From NCBI GenBank assembly GCA_963640395.1, contig CAVHZH010000042.1, forward strand, positions 1-18,658: a stretch of DNA of 18,658 nucleotides, in the 5' to 3' direction. The stretch comes from W0P33-017 sp963640395 (GTDB lineage: Bacteria > Bacillota > Clostridia > Lachnospirales > Lachnospiraceae). The notes under the pieces are model-generated. The model did no database searches and was not told the DNA's origin. It was given only the letters and a program-made list of their open reading frames with translations. Below, one piece after another: positions 1 to 5,473 of this stretch (the first letter of the stretch is position 1; every line of letters starts with the position of its first letter). The translations under genes were made by a program, and so were the position numbers.

Positions 1-54
1 GTGCGATCCGCCGGAGGCTGCTAAGGAAATGCTGATTTAATCAGCATTTCCTTA
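1..54. repeat. Right end of a MITE-like palindromic repeat (cut by window edge)
   Basis: Positions 22-54 are a near-perfect palindrome. The arm TAAGGAAATGCTGATT (22-37) is followed by one T and then its exact reverse complement (39-54). The same 33-bp block recurs at 2299-2331 with a single C-to-A change, and both copies are preceded by GTGCGATC (1-8 and 2279-2286) at nearly equal distance. This is therefore the right half of the element seen whole at 2207-2331; its left half lies outside the window. The last three bases (52-54) are the stop codon of the minus-strand DAHP synthase gene, so the element abuts or created that gene's end. There is no T-tract on either side, so it is not a standard terminator. 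Confidence 0.75.
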
Positions 55-1080
55 AGTCAGATCCGCCATCTCGTAGATCAGCTTTTCGGATGCGTCCCAA
101 CCAAGACACGGATCGGTGATCGATTTGCCGTATACATGGTCACCGATCTTCTGGCAGCCGGGCTCTAAATAGCTCTCGATCATCACGCCCTTGACCAATG
201 CCTTGATCGTATCGGAAATCTGGCGGTTGTGCATGACCTCCTTGACAATGCGCACCTGCTCCTCATATTTTTTGCCTGAGTTGGAATGGTTGGCATCGAT
301 GATCGCGGCGGGATTGACCAGATCGCGCTCATTGTACATATCCGACAGTCGCATAATGTCCTCGTAGTGATAGTTTTGGACGGTATTTCCGTGCTTGCTG
401 ACAGCGCCGCGCAGTACCACGTGTGTGAGCGGGTTTCCGGTCGTCTCGACCTCGTAGCCGCGGAACGTGAAATGGTGCGGATGCTGTGCCGCATATACGG
501 AGTTGAGCATGACAGAAAAATCGCCGCTCGTAGGGTTTTTCATTCCGGAAGCCACATCAAAGCCGCTGACCGTCAGACGATGCTGCTGATCCTCGACAGA
601 GCGGGCACCGATCGCTACATAGGAGAGCAGGTCGGAAACGTATTCCCAGTTTTCGGGGTAAAGCATCTCATCCGCGGGTGTCAGCTCGCTCTCGGCGATC
701 GCGCGCAGATGCATTTTCCGTACCGAGATAAGACCTGCGATCATATCAGGCGCTTTTTCGGGGTCGGGCTGGGAGGCGATGCCTTTGTAGCCTTCTCCGG
801 TGGTACGGGGTTTGTTGGTGTAGATACGGGGAACTAGGAGCAGGCGGTCTTTGACCTTTTCCTGCACCTTTGCCAGCCGGTTGACGTATTCGCAGACCGG
901 ATCCTCGCTGTCTGCGGAACAGGGTCCGATAATGACTAAAAACCGGTCATCCTTTCCTGTGAGAATATCGCTGATCTGCTGATCGCGGTCTTTTTTTATG
1001 GCAGTCAGCCGCTCGGACAGCGGATATTGTGTCTTGATCTCGCCGGGCGAGGGAATCTGACGTAGATAGTTAAAACTCAT
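52..1080 (-). CDS. aroF: 3-deoxy-7-phosphoheptulonate (DAHP) synthase, class I
   Basis: Condenses phosphoenolpyruvate with erythrose 4-phosphate to DAHP, the first step of the shikimate pathway to aromatic amino acids; cytosolic. Class I (AroF/G/H) motifs are visible: GPCSAD with the metal-ligand Cys54, the substrate-binding stretch PRIYTNKPRTTGEGYKG, GARSVEDQQHR, DANHSNSGKK with a metal-ligand His, MIESYLEPGCQ with Glu, and SITDPCLGWD with Asp. At 342 residues it is slightly shorter than the roughly 350 of the E. coli enzymes. I chose the ATG at 1080, not the in-frame ATG at 1089, because the Shine-Dalgarno AAGGAG (1095-1090) directly touches the 1089 ATG but lies 9 bases from 1080. The gene is alone on its strand and no other aromatic gene is visible. 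Its stop codon is formed by a palindromic repeat. No long feedback-control domain is fused; effector specificity cannot be read from the sequence. Confidence 0.95.
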   Translation of the reverse strand: MSFNYLRQIPSPGEIKTQYPLSERLTAIKKDRDQQISDILTGKDDRFLVIIGPCSADSEDPVCEYVNRLAKVQEKVKDRLLLVPRIYTNKPRTTGEGYKGIASQPDPEKAPDMIAGLISVRKMHLRAIAESELTPADEMLYPENWEYVSDLLSYVAIGARSVEDQQHRLTVSGFDVASGMKNPTSGDFSVMLNSVYAAQHPHHFTFRGYEVETTGNPLTHVVLRGAVSKHGNTVQNYHYEDIMRLSDMYNERDLVNPAAIIDANHSNSGKKYEEQVRIVKEVMHNRQISDTIKALVKGVMIESYLEPGCQKIGDHVYGKSITDPCLGWDASEKLIYEMADLT

Positions 1081-1108
1081 TTGTAGCATCTCCTTAATTA
1101 CAATTTTC

Positions 1109-1293
1109 GTAACTGTTCAGTACCTTCACAGTTCGATGCAAAAATCCATGCAAAATTGCTACGCAATGGGATTTTTGCATATCTGAATCATGTTCTTACG
1201 GAGCTAGACATCCAGGGGATGTCTGTTTAGCTCGGACCGAAACGAAGTGTAGAACCTCAGCAGCAAGTGCTTCGATCTGTCCTGAATAGTTAC
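1109..1293. repeat. 185-bp inverted-repeat element in the aroF leader
   Basis: The ends are imperfect inverted repeats: GTAACTGTTCAG at 1109-1120 and CTGAATAGTTAC at 1282-1293 (11 of 12 matching), with AATT-rich flanks on both sides. Inside are further hairpins: GCAAAAATCC / GGATTTTTGC arms around ATTGC-GTA-GCAAT, and AGACATCC-CCT-GGATGTCT. It carries no open reading frame of note. The organisation is that of a small non-autonomous mobile or intergenic repeat. It fills the 338-bp gap between aroF and nrdG together with the two divergent promoters. The element at 1952-2130 has related ends (GTAACAGTT). Confidence 0.6.
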
Positions 1294-1311
1294 CAATTTT
1301 CTTTATTTAAA

Positions 1312-1340
1312 ATAATAGCGGAAAACAAAATATCTGTCAA
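1312..1340 (-). promoter_or_regulatory. Promoter of aroF (minus strand)
   Basis: Read on the minus strand: TTGACA (1340-1335), a 17-bp spacer, then TATTAT (1317-1312), a near-consensus vegetative promoter. Transcription would start near 1305, giving a leader of about 225 nt that is almost all the inverted-repeat element at 1109-1293. No T-box sequence or other known aromatic-amino-acid leader is recognisable. Confidence 0.75.
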
Positions 1341-1344
1341 TTAC

Positions 1345-1373
1345 TTGCATGGGTAATACAAAAACGGTATACT
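1345..1373 (+). promoter_or_regulatory. Promoter of nrdG
   Basis: TTGCAT (1345-1350), a 17-bp spacer and TATACT (1368-1373). The predicted start, near 1380, falls inside a dyad (1375-1396). It is divergent from the aroF promoter, whose -35 (1335-1340) lies 5 bp from this -35, so the two could influence each other. Confidence 0.7.
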
Positions 1374-1374
1374 A

Positions 1375-1396
1375 GTGTACTGACACATCAGTTCAC
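1375..1396. promoter_or_regulatory. Operator-like dyad over the nrdG transcription start
   Basis: GTGTACTGA (1375-1383), CACA, then TCAGTTCAC (1388-1396). The arms match at 8 of 9 positions. It begins two bases after the -10 box, a position typical of a repressor site. It is not a recognisable NrdR box, which normally occurs in pairs near nrd promoters. The stretch GTACTGACACA (1377-1387) is nearly identical to one at the GntR operon promoter (4081-4091). The binding protein is unknown. Confidence 0.5.
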
Positions 1397-1418
1397 TTTA
1401 GCATTTGGAGGGAGAGAG

Positions 1419-1952
1419 ATGTATTACGGCGCGTTGAAAAAGACGGATATTGCAAATGGACCTGGGGTGCGTGTCTCACTGTTTGTGTCGGGCTGCAGGC
1501 ATCATTGCAAGGATTGCTTCAATCCGGAAACGTGGGATTTTACCTATGGAAAGGAATATACGGATGCGGTGGCTGCGGAGATTCTGCAGGCGCTCGAACC
1601 GGGATATATCAGGGGGATCACCGTGCTTGGTGGCGAGCCGTTTGAGCCGGAAAACCAGAGGGAGCTGTTGCCGCTTTACCGCGCCATCCGAGAGCGGTAT
1701 CCGCACAAATCGATCTGGGTCTACTCGGGCTATACGCTGGATGGGCAGTTGTGGAAAGCGGGTCATGCGCGCATTGACATTACGGATGAGATCCTCTCGC
1801 TCATTGATGTGCTGGTAGACGGCAGGTTTGTAGCAGAAAAAAAGAATATTTCGTTGAAATTCAGAGGCTCGGAAAATCAGAGGATCATCAACGTGAAAGA
1901 GTCGTTGGCGGAAGGAACGGTGATTTTGCTGCCGGATGAGGAGCTTTTGTAA
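1419..1952 (+). CDS. nrdG: Anaerobic ribonucleoside-triphosphate reductase activating protein
   Basis: Radical-SAM enzyme that uses a [4Fe-4S] cluster and S-adenosylmethionine to install the glycyl radical on the class III reductase NrdD, allowing anaerobic dNTP synthesis. The family hallmark is clear: SGCRHHCKDCFNPETWDF holds the cluster cysteines C26, C30 and C33 (CxxxCxxC). It is followed by ITVLGGEPFEPEN (SAM-binding GGEP) and SIWVYSGYT. Length 177, close to the usual 155-175. The Shine-Dalgarno GGAGGGAG (1407-1414) fits the ATG at 1419. NrdD, the usual partner, is not upstream or downstream here, so nrdG is a stand-alone transcription unit in this stretch. It has its own promoter and dyad. 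Downstream lies a hairpin repeat, not a T-tract terminator. Confidence 0.93.
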   Translation: MYYGALKKTDIANGPGVRVSLFVSGCRHHCKDCFNPETWDFTYGKEYTDAVAAEILQALEPGYIRGITVLGGEPFEPENQRELLPLYRAIRERYPHKSIWVYSGYTLDGQLWKAGHARIDITDEILSLIDVLVDGRFVAEKKNISLKFRGSENQRIINVKESLAEGTVILLPDEELL

Positions 1953-2130
1953 AAATTTGTAACAGTTTGGTCATCACCTACAAAAATGTGTGAATCATGC
2001 TTGCATGAATGAACACATTTTGCAGGTGATGAGGTGAGCGCCCGATTATGAGCAAAGTTAACTGCGCAGCAGTGGGAAAACGCCGTTAGGCGTCGTTGCG
2101 AATGGCGCGGGCTGAACTGTTACAAAAATT
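1952..2130. repeat. Inverted-repeat element with a large hairpin after nrdG
   Basis: The ends are GTAACAGTTTGG (1959-1970) and CTGAACTGTTAC (2112-2123), matching at 10 of 12 as inverted repeats, with AAAATTT flanks on both sides. A long hairpin occupies 1971-2032: arms TCATCACCT(A)CAAAAATGTGT and ACACATTTTGCAGGTGATGA, one bulge, closed by CATGC-TT-GCATG. No T-tract follows, so it is not an ordinary terminator. The ends resemble those of the 1109-1293 element, suggesting one repeat family flanking nrdG on both sides. The element begins within the nrdG stop codon. Together with the element at 2207-2331 it fills most of the 408-bp gap before lysC; I find no convincing lysC promoter there. Confidence 0.55.
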
Positions 2131-2206
2131 TTATAACAAGTGAAATAAAGGGATAGCTTTTTGCCGATAAATGTAGTATATTAGGGATTTGTGAAAGATA
2201 CTTTTT

Positions 2207-2331
2207 TAGGGAAACGCTGATTAAAGCGTTTCCCACGCCGGATTTGCGCTGCGAAGCAGTAAATTCCCTTGCAAATCCGTGCGATCTCTCAGAGAGTCTA
2301 AGGAAATGATGATTTAATCAGCATTTCCTTA
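2207..2331. repeat. Complete 125-bp MITE-like element upstream of lysC
   Basis: Terminal inverted repeats of 19 bp: TAGGGAAACGCTGATTAAA at the left (2207-2225), matched at 17 of 19 by the reverse complement of the right end. Each end is itself a hairpin: GGGAAACGCT / AGCGTTTCCC (2209-2234) and the 33-bp palindrome at 2299-2331. Both ends carry TA, consistent with a TA target duplication as made by IS630/Tc1-mariner-type transposases; this is inference. It is non-coding and too small to encode a transposase. It ends 13 bp before the lysC Shine-Dalgarno, so any lysC mRNA starting upstream carries it in the leader. A second, partial copy is at 1-54. Confidence 0.7.
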
Positions 2332-2360
2332 GAGAGATATATATAAAGGAGAAAAAGAAA

Positions 2361-3680
2361 ATGGTTAAGGTTGTGAAATTTGGCGGCAGCTCCCTCGCCA
2401 GTGCGGAGCAGTTCAAGAAGGTCGGTGCAATTATCCGCGCAGACGAAACACGCAGATTCGTTGTACCCAGCGCACCGGGAAAACGGAATGCAAAGGACAC
2501 CAAGGTCACAGACATGCTCTATGAATGCTACGGCATCGCAGAGGAGGGAAAAGAGTTTTCCGGAAAGCTCGGCAAGATCAAGGACCGCTATGATTCCATT
2601 ATCAAGGGACTGGATCTGACCCTGTCACTGGATGAAGAATTTCAGACGATTGCAAAGAATTTTAAAAATAAAGCCGGTACCGATTATGCGGCAAGCCGTG
2701 GGGAATATTTAAACGGTATGATCATGGCAGCTTATCTCGGCTATGAATTTATCGATGCGGCAGAGGTGATCCGTTTTGACAATGCGGGCAATTTCCTTGC
2801 GGATGAAACGAACCAGATTCTCGCAGCACGGTTAGAGCACAGCGAGAATGCAGTTATTCCCGGATTTTATGGGGCAAAGGAGGATGGAACGGTACATACC
2901 TTCTCACGTGGCGGCTCTGATATTACCGGCTCGATCGTAGCGCGTGCGGTACATGCAACGATCTATGAAAACTGGACGGATGTATCCGGATTTTTGGTAT
3001 CCGATCCCCGGATCATTGACAAGCCGGCAGTCATTCATACGATTACCTACAAAGAGCTGCGCGAGCTTTCCTACATGGGCGCAGGCGTGCTGCATGAGGA
3101 CGCGATCTTCCCGGTACGCAAGGAGGGCATTCCGATCAATATTAAAAATACAAATGCACCGGAGGATCCCGGTACGATGATCGTGGAGAGCACCTGTCAC
3201 CAGCCGGAGTATACGATCACCGGTATCGCAGGTCTGCGTGATTTTGTGGCAGTCAATGTCGATAAGGACATGATGAATTCCGAGGTCGGATTCTGCCGCA
3301 GGGTTTTACAGGCATTTGAGGATAACAATATTTCGATTGAGCATATGCCTTCCGGTATCGATACGATGACTGTATTTGTCCAGAGACAGGATTTCGAGGG
3401 CAAGGAGCAGCAGGTATTGTCTGCAATCCATAAGTATGCGGAGCCTGATACGATCGAGATCGAGAGCGGTCTGGCACTTGTCGCAGTCGTGGGACGTGGC
3501 ATGAAATCGACACGCGGTACGGCGGGCAGGATTTTCTCGGCACTGGCACATGCGCAGGTCAATGTAAAAATGATCGATCAGGGATCGAGCGAGCTGAATA
3601 TCATCATCGGAGTGAGCAATGATGATTTTGAGCGTGCGATCCGTTCTATTTACGATATTTTTGTCGAGACGCAGTTATAG
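2361..3680 (+). CDS. lysC: Aspartate kinase (monofunctional)
   Basis: Phosphorylates L-aspartate, the first step toward lysine, diaminopimelate, threonine and methionine; cytosolic. The N-terminal amino-acid-kinase domain opens with VKFGGSSLA (K6-S11 bind ATP and aspartate). HTFSRGGSDITGSIVARA is the aspartate-binding stretch, followed by WTDVSGFLVSDPR. The last roughly 130 residues form two ACT-type regulatory repeats (ITGIAGLRDFVAVNVDKD onward, then ALVAVVGRGMKSTRGTAGRIF), the usual site of feedback by lysine or threonine. Length 439 suits the monofunctional class; no homoserine dehydrogenase is fused. Shine-Dalgarno AAAGGAG (2345-2351) is 9 bp from ATG 2361. No lysine riboswitch is visible upstream; the leader is occupied by a MITE-like repeat. 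The gene stands alone, with a hairpin terminator candidate about 65 bp downstream. Confidence 0.95.
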   Translation: MVKVVKFGGSSLASAEQFKKVGAIIRADETRRFVVPSAPGKRNAKDTKVTDMLYECYGIAEEGKEFSGKLGKIKDRYDSIIKGLDLTLSLDEEFQTIAKNFKNKAGTDYAASRGEYLNGMIMAAYLGYEFIDAAEVIRFDNAGNFLADETNQILAARLEHSENAVIPGFYGAKEDGTVHTFSRGGSDITGSIVARAVHATIYENWTDVSGFLVSDPRIIDKPAVIHTITYKELRELSYMGAGVLHEDAIFPVRKEGIPINIKNTNAPEDPGTMIVESTCHQPEYTITGIAGLRDFVAVNVDKDMMNSEVGFCRRVLQAFEDNNISIEHMPSGIDTMTVFVQRQDFEGKEQQVLSAIHKYAEPDTIEIESGLALVAVVGRGMKSTRGTAGRIFSALAHAQVNVKMIDQGSSELNIIIGVSNDDFERAIRSIYDIFVETQL

Positions 3681-3743
3681 AAGAATCATATTTGGGGAAT
3701 AGTTTCATGAATCAGCAGGAGGAAGCATGGAGCGCCCGGTACA

Positions 3744-3775
3744 GGCAGCAGGTCATTTGACCTGCTGCCATTTTG
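3744..3775 (+). terminator. Probable lysC terminator
   Basis: Perfect 12-bp stem: GGCAGCAGGTCA (3744-3755), loop TT, TGACCTGCTGCC (3758-3769), then ATTTTG. The stem is strong and GC-rich but the U-tract is short, so termination efficiency is uncertain. It overlaps the next palindrome by one base. Confidence 0.55.
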
Positions 3776-3805
3776 TATGATAGGAAATTCCTATCATACA
3801 AAATG
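3769..3805. repeat. Perfect 17-bp-arm palindrome
   Basis: Arm CATTTTGTATGATAGGA (3769-3785), AAT, then its exact reverse complement (3789-3805). The core ATAGGAAATT also occurs in the stem-loop repeat at 3908-3944, suggesting related intergenic palindromes. It is followed by TGCTCCG ... CGGAGCA arms at about 3803-3848. The gap 3681-4202 (522 bp) holds no credible gene; it contains these palindromes, a terminator, a repeat and the promoter and operator of the GntR operon. Confidence 0.6.
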
Positions 3806-3885
3806 CTCCGCAAGGATGCACTTCTACGTTAGCACTTCGGTCGGAGCAAATCTGAAGTATATGCTATGCATACCGCTCGGGCGCG

Positions 3886-3911
3886 AAAGAGTCGCGAGCG
3901 ACTCTTTTTTT
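3886..3911 (+). terminator. Strong Rho-independent terminator
   Basis: AAAGAGTCGC (3886-3895), loop GA, GCGACTCTTT (3898-3907), with a run of seven T at 3905-3911. Classic form on the plus strand. No gene lies between it and lysC, so it is either a second lysC terminator or part of the repeat block. Its T-run is also the start of the repeat at 3908. Confidence 0.75.
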
Positions 3912-4042
3912 ATTTCATAGGAAATTGCGTCCTATGAAATAAAAGCCCTCCGGGCAGGATCGCACTACGGCGGATATGTAGATGTCGCTAAAGCGACCCG
4001 CCGCAGGCGGAGAATCCTGCAAAGCAGGATTCTTTCTTACAA
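3908..4042. repeat. Palindromic intergenic repeat, long copy
   Basis: Opens with a 15-bp stem, TTTTATTTCATAGGA (3908-3922) and its exact reverse complement (3930-3944), loop AATTGCG. The first 53 bp (3908-3960) are identical to 7410-7462. The two copies then part, but TCTTTCTTACAA at 4031-4042 matches TCTTTTTTACAA at 7463-7474. The long copy has 70 extra bases (3961-4030) lying between two GCAGGAT direct repeats (3954-3960 and 4024-4030). The right end carries a hairpin GAATCCTGC-AAA-GCAGGATTC (4012-4032) followed by TTTCTT, a possible weak plus-strand terminator. Confidence 0.7.
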
Positions 4043-4050
4043 AATTCTTA

Positions 4051-4079
4051 TTGACAAACACTGTATTACATGATATAAC
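4051..4079 (+). promoter_or_regulatory. Promoter of the GntR-ABC operon (extended -10)
   Basis: TTGACA (4051-4056), 17-bp spacer, TATAAC (4074-4079) preceded by TGA, an extended -10 motif. Very close to consensus, so basal transcription should be strong unless repressed. The start point, near 4086, lies inside a dyad. The leader to the GntR start codon is about 115 nt. Confidence 0.8.
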
Positions 4080-4101
4080 TGTACTAACACAACTAATACA
4101 G
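4079..4101. promoter_or_regulatory. Probable GntR/YtrA-type operator
   Basis: CTGTACTAA (4079-4087) and CTAATACAG (4093-4101) form an inverted repeat matching at 7 of 9. It overlaps the -10 and start site. Related half-sites recur nearby: CTGTATTA in the spacer (4061-4068) and TAGTACAC at about 4131-4138. YtrA-type GntR regulators usually repress their own operons from such sites, so I infer autorepression by the product of the next gene. Confidence 0.55.
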
Positions 4102-4202
4102 GTGATACACGCAGTGCACCTAGTACACAGGAACATCGGTAGAGCAGCGTTGTGTTAGCGTAAGAAGGAAGAAGAATAAAAAACAGGAAAGGAGGAGCGT
4201 GC

Positions 4203-4577
4203 ATGATACAACTGAACTATCGCGATGCCAAACCGATCTATGAGCAGATCAGGGATGGCCTGCGCAGGCTGGTCATCACAGGTGCGATCGCAAAGGATGA
4301 AAAGCTGCCTAGTGTGCGTGAGCTGGCGGGCGAGCTGGCGATCAATCCGAACACGATCCAGCGGGCATACCGTGAGCTGGAGAACGAGGGTTACATCTAT
4401 ACCGTGTCCGGCAAAGGCAGCTTTGCAGCGGAGCAGGCGGATGTGGCTGGAAGGAGGAACGAAACATTGCTGAAGGAGTTCGATGAAATAGTAAGAGAGC
4501 TGTTGTATCTGTCAGAGGATAAGGATGCCCTGATCAGACGGATTGAAAAGATAGCAGGAGGAGGGGATGAGCAATGA
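4203..4577 (+). CDS. GntR-family (YtrA subfamily) transcriptional regulator
   Basis: Small DNA-binding repressor of 124 residues. The N-terminal winged helix-turn-helix is typical of GntR (KPIYEQIRDGLRRLVITGAI, then LPSVRELAGELAINPNTIQRAYRELENEGYIYTVSGKGSF). Only about 45 residues follow, too few for a FadR or UTRA ligand domain; this is the hallmark of the YtrA subfamily, which normally controls a co-transcribed ABC transporter. Shine-Dalgarno AAAGGAGG (4188-4195) is 7 bp from the ATG. The stop overlaps the next gene's start (ATGA, 4574-4577), indicating translational coupling with the ATPase. The dyad at 4079-4101 is its likely own operator. The inducing signal is unknown; relatives often respond to cell-envelope antibiotics or peptides. 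Confidence 0.9.
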   Translation: MIQLNYRDAKPIYEQIRDGLRRLVITGAIAKDEKLPSVRELAGELAINPNTIQRAYRELENEGYIYTVSGKGSFAAEQADVAGRRNETLLKEFDEIVRELLYLSEDKDALIRRIEKIAGGGDEQ

Positions 4578-5473
4578 TCCGGATTAACGATGTTGTAAAG
4601 GATTTTGATGGATTCCGCGCGCTGAACCATCTGAATATGCATGTACCAAGGGGCGCGATATACGGACTCGTCGGACCGAACGGAGCCGGAAAGTCCACGA
4701 TCATCCGTCATATTACCGGTGTCTACCGTCAGGATCTGGGCGAGATCAAAATCGACGGAAAAACGGTTTATGAGAATCTGGAGGTAAAAGCAAAATTTGC
4801 CTATATCCCGGATGATATCTTTTATTTTTTACAGGCGAATACGATTGATATGATGAAATATTACGGGGGTATTTACCCAAGGTTTGATGTCGATCTGTTT
4901 TATGCACTTGCAGATTGTTTTCCGGCAGTGGATGTCAGACGCAACATCCGGAGTCTGTCGAAAGGTATGCAAAAGCAGGTAGCTTTCTGGCTGTCGATCT
5001 GCTGCAGACCGGAGCTGCTCATTTTAGATGAGCCGGTAGACGGGCTCGATCCCGTGATGCGCCGCCAGATCTGGAGCATCATCATGGGCGATGTGGCAGA
5101 GCACGGAACGACGGTTCTCGTATCGTCACACAACCTGCGTGAGCTGGAGGATGTCTGCGACCATGTCGGTATCATGGACAATGGAAAGATCTTAATTGAG
5201 CGCTCTCTGTCAGATCTGCAGGGCAGCGTCACAAAGGTACAGGTCGCATTTGACGGTGAGATGTCTGCATTGCCTGAACATCTCAAGGTGCTGCATCAGA
5301 CGACTGCCGGGCGTGTCCATACACTGATCGTCAAGAGCGATCAGAAAGAGGCACAAAAGGTACTGGCAGCGATGAATCCGATTTTGCTGGATGTGCTGCC
5401 GCTGACACTGGAAGAAATTTTTATTTATGAGCTGGGAGGTGTGGACTATGCAGTCAAAGATTTCCTTTTTTAA
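4574..5473 (+). CDS. ABC transporter ATP-binding protein
   Basis: Nucleotide-binding subunit that powers the membrane protein encoded next. The ATPase signatures are in order: Walker A GPNGAGKST (34-42), ABC signature LSKGMQKQ (128-135), Walker B LLILDEP (148-154) with VDGLDP as D-loop, and the switch His in SSHNLRELEDVCD. The C-terminal roughly 90 residues are a variable accessory region. Length 299 fits the YtrB/CcmA-like ATPases found beside YtrA-type regulators. It overlaps the regulator by 4 bases and the permease by 26, so the three proteins should be made together. The transported substrate cannot be told from this subunit. Confidence 0.93.
   Translation: MIRINDVVKDFDGFRALNHLNMHVPRGAIYGLVGPNGAGKSTIIRHITGVYRQDLGEIKIDGKTVYENLEVKAKFAYIPDDIFYFLQANTIDMMKYYGGIYPRFDVDLFYALADCFPAVDVRRNIRSLSKGMQKQVAFWLSICCRPELLILDEPVDGLDPVMRRQIWSIIMGDVAEHGTTVLVSSHNLRELEDVCDHVGIMDNGKILIERSLSDLQGSVTKVQVAFDGEMSALPEHLKVLHQTTAGRVHTLIVKSDQKEAQKVLAAMNPILLDVLPLTLEEIFIYELGGVDYAVKDFLF

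Noticed and set aside
286..837. 183-residue plus-strand open frame
   Set aside because: It lies wholly antisense to the clear DAHP synthase gene, has no ribosome binding site and a composition typical of a shadow frame.
1081..1305. T-box leader for aroF
   Set aside because: The leader is structured, but I find no conserved T-box sequence (AGGGTGGNACCGCG-like) and the structure is explained by the inverted-repeat element.
2131..2360. Lysine riboswitch before lysC
   Set aside because: The leader is mostly the 125-bp MITE-like element; there is no room for the five-helix lysine aptamer and no anti-terminator and terminator pair was seen.
3915..4136. 73-residue minus-strand open frame in the lysC-GntR gap
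   Set aside because: It runs through the palindromic repeat and through the GntR promoter and operator, lacks a ribosome binding site and has a low-complexity, Cys-rich look.
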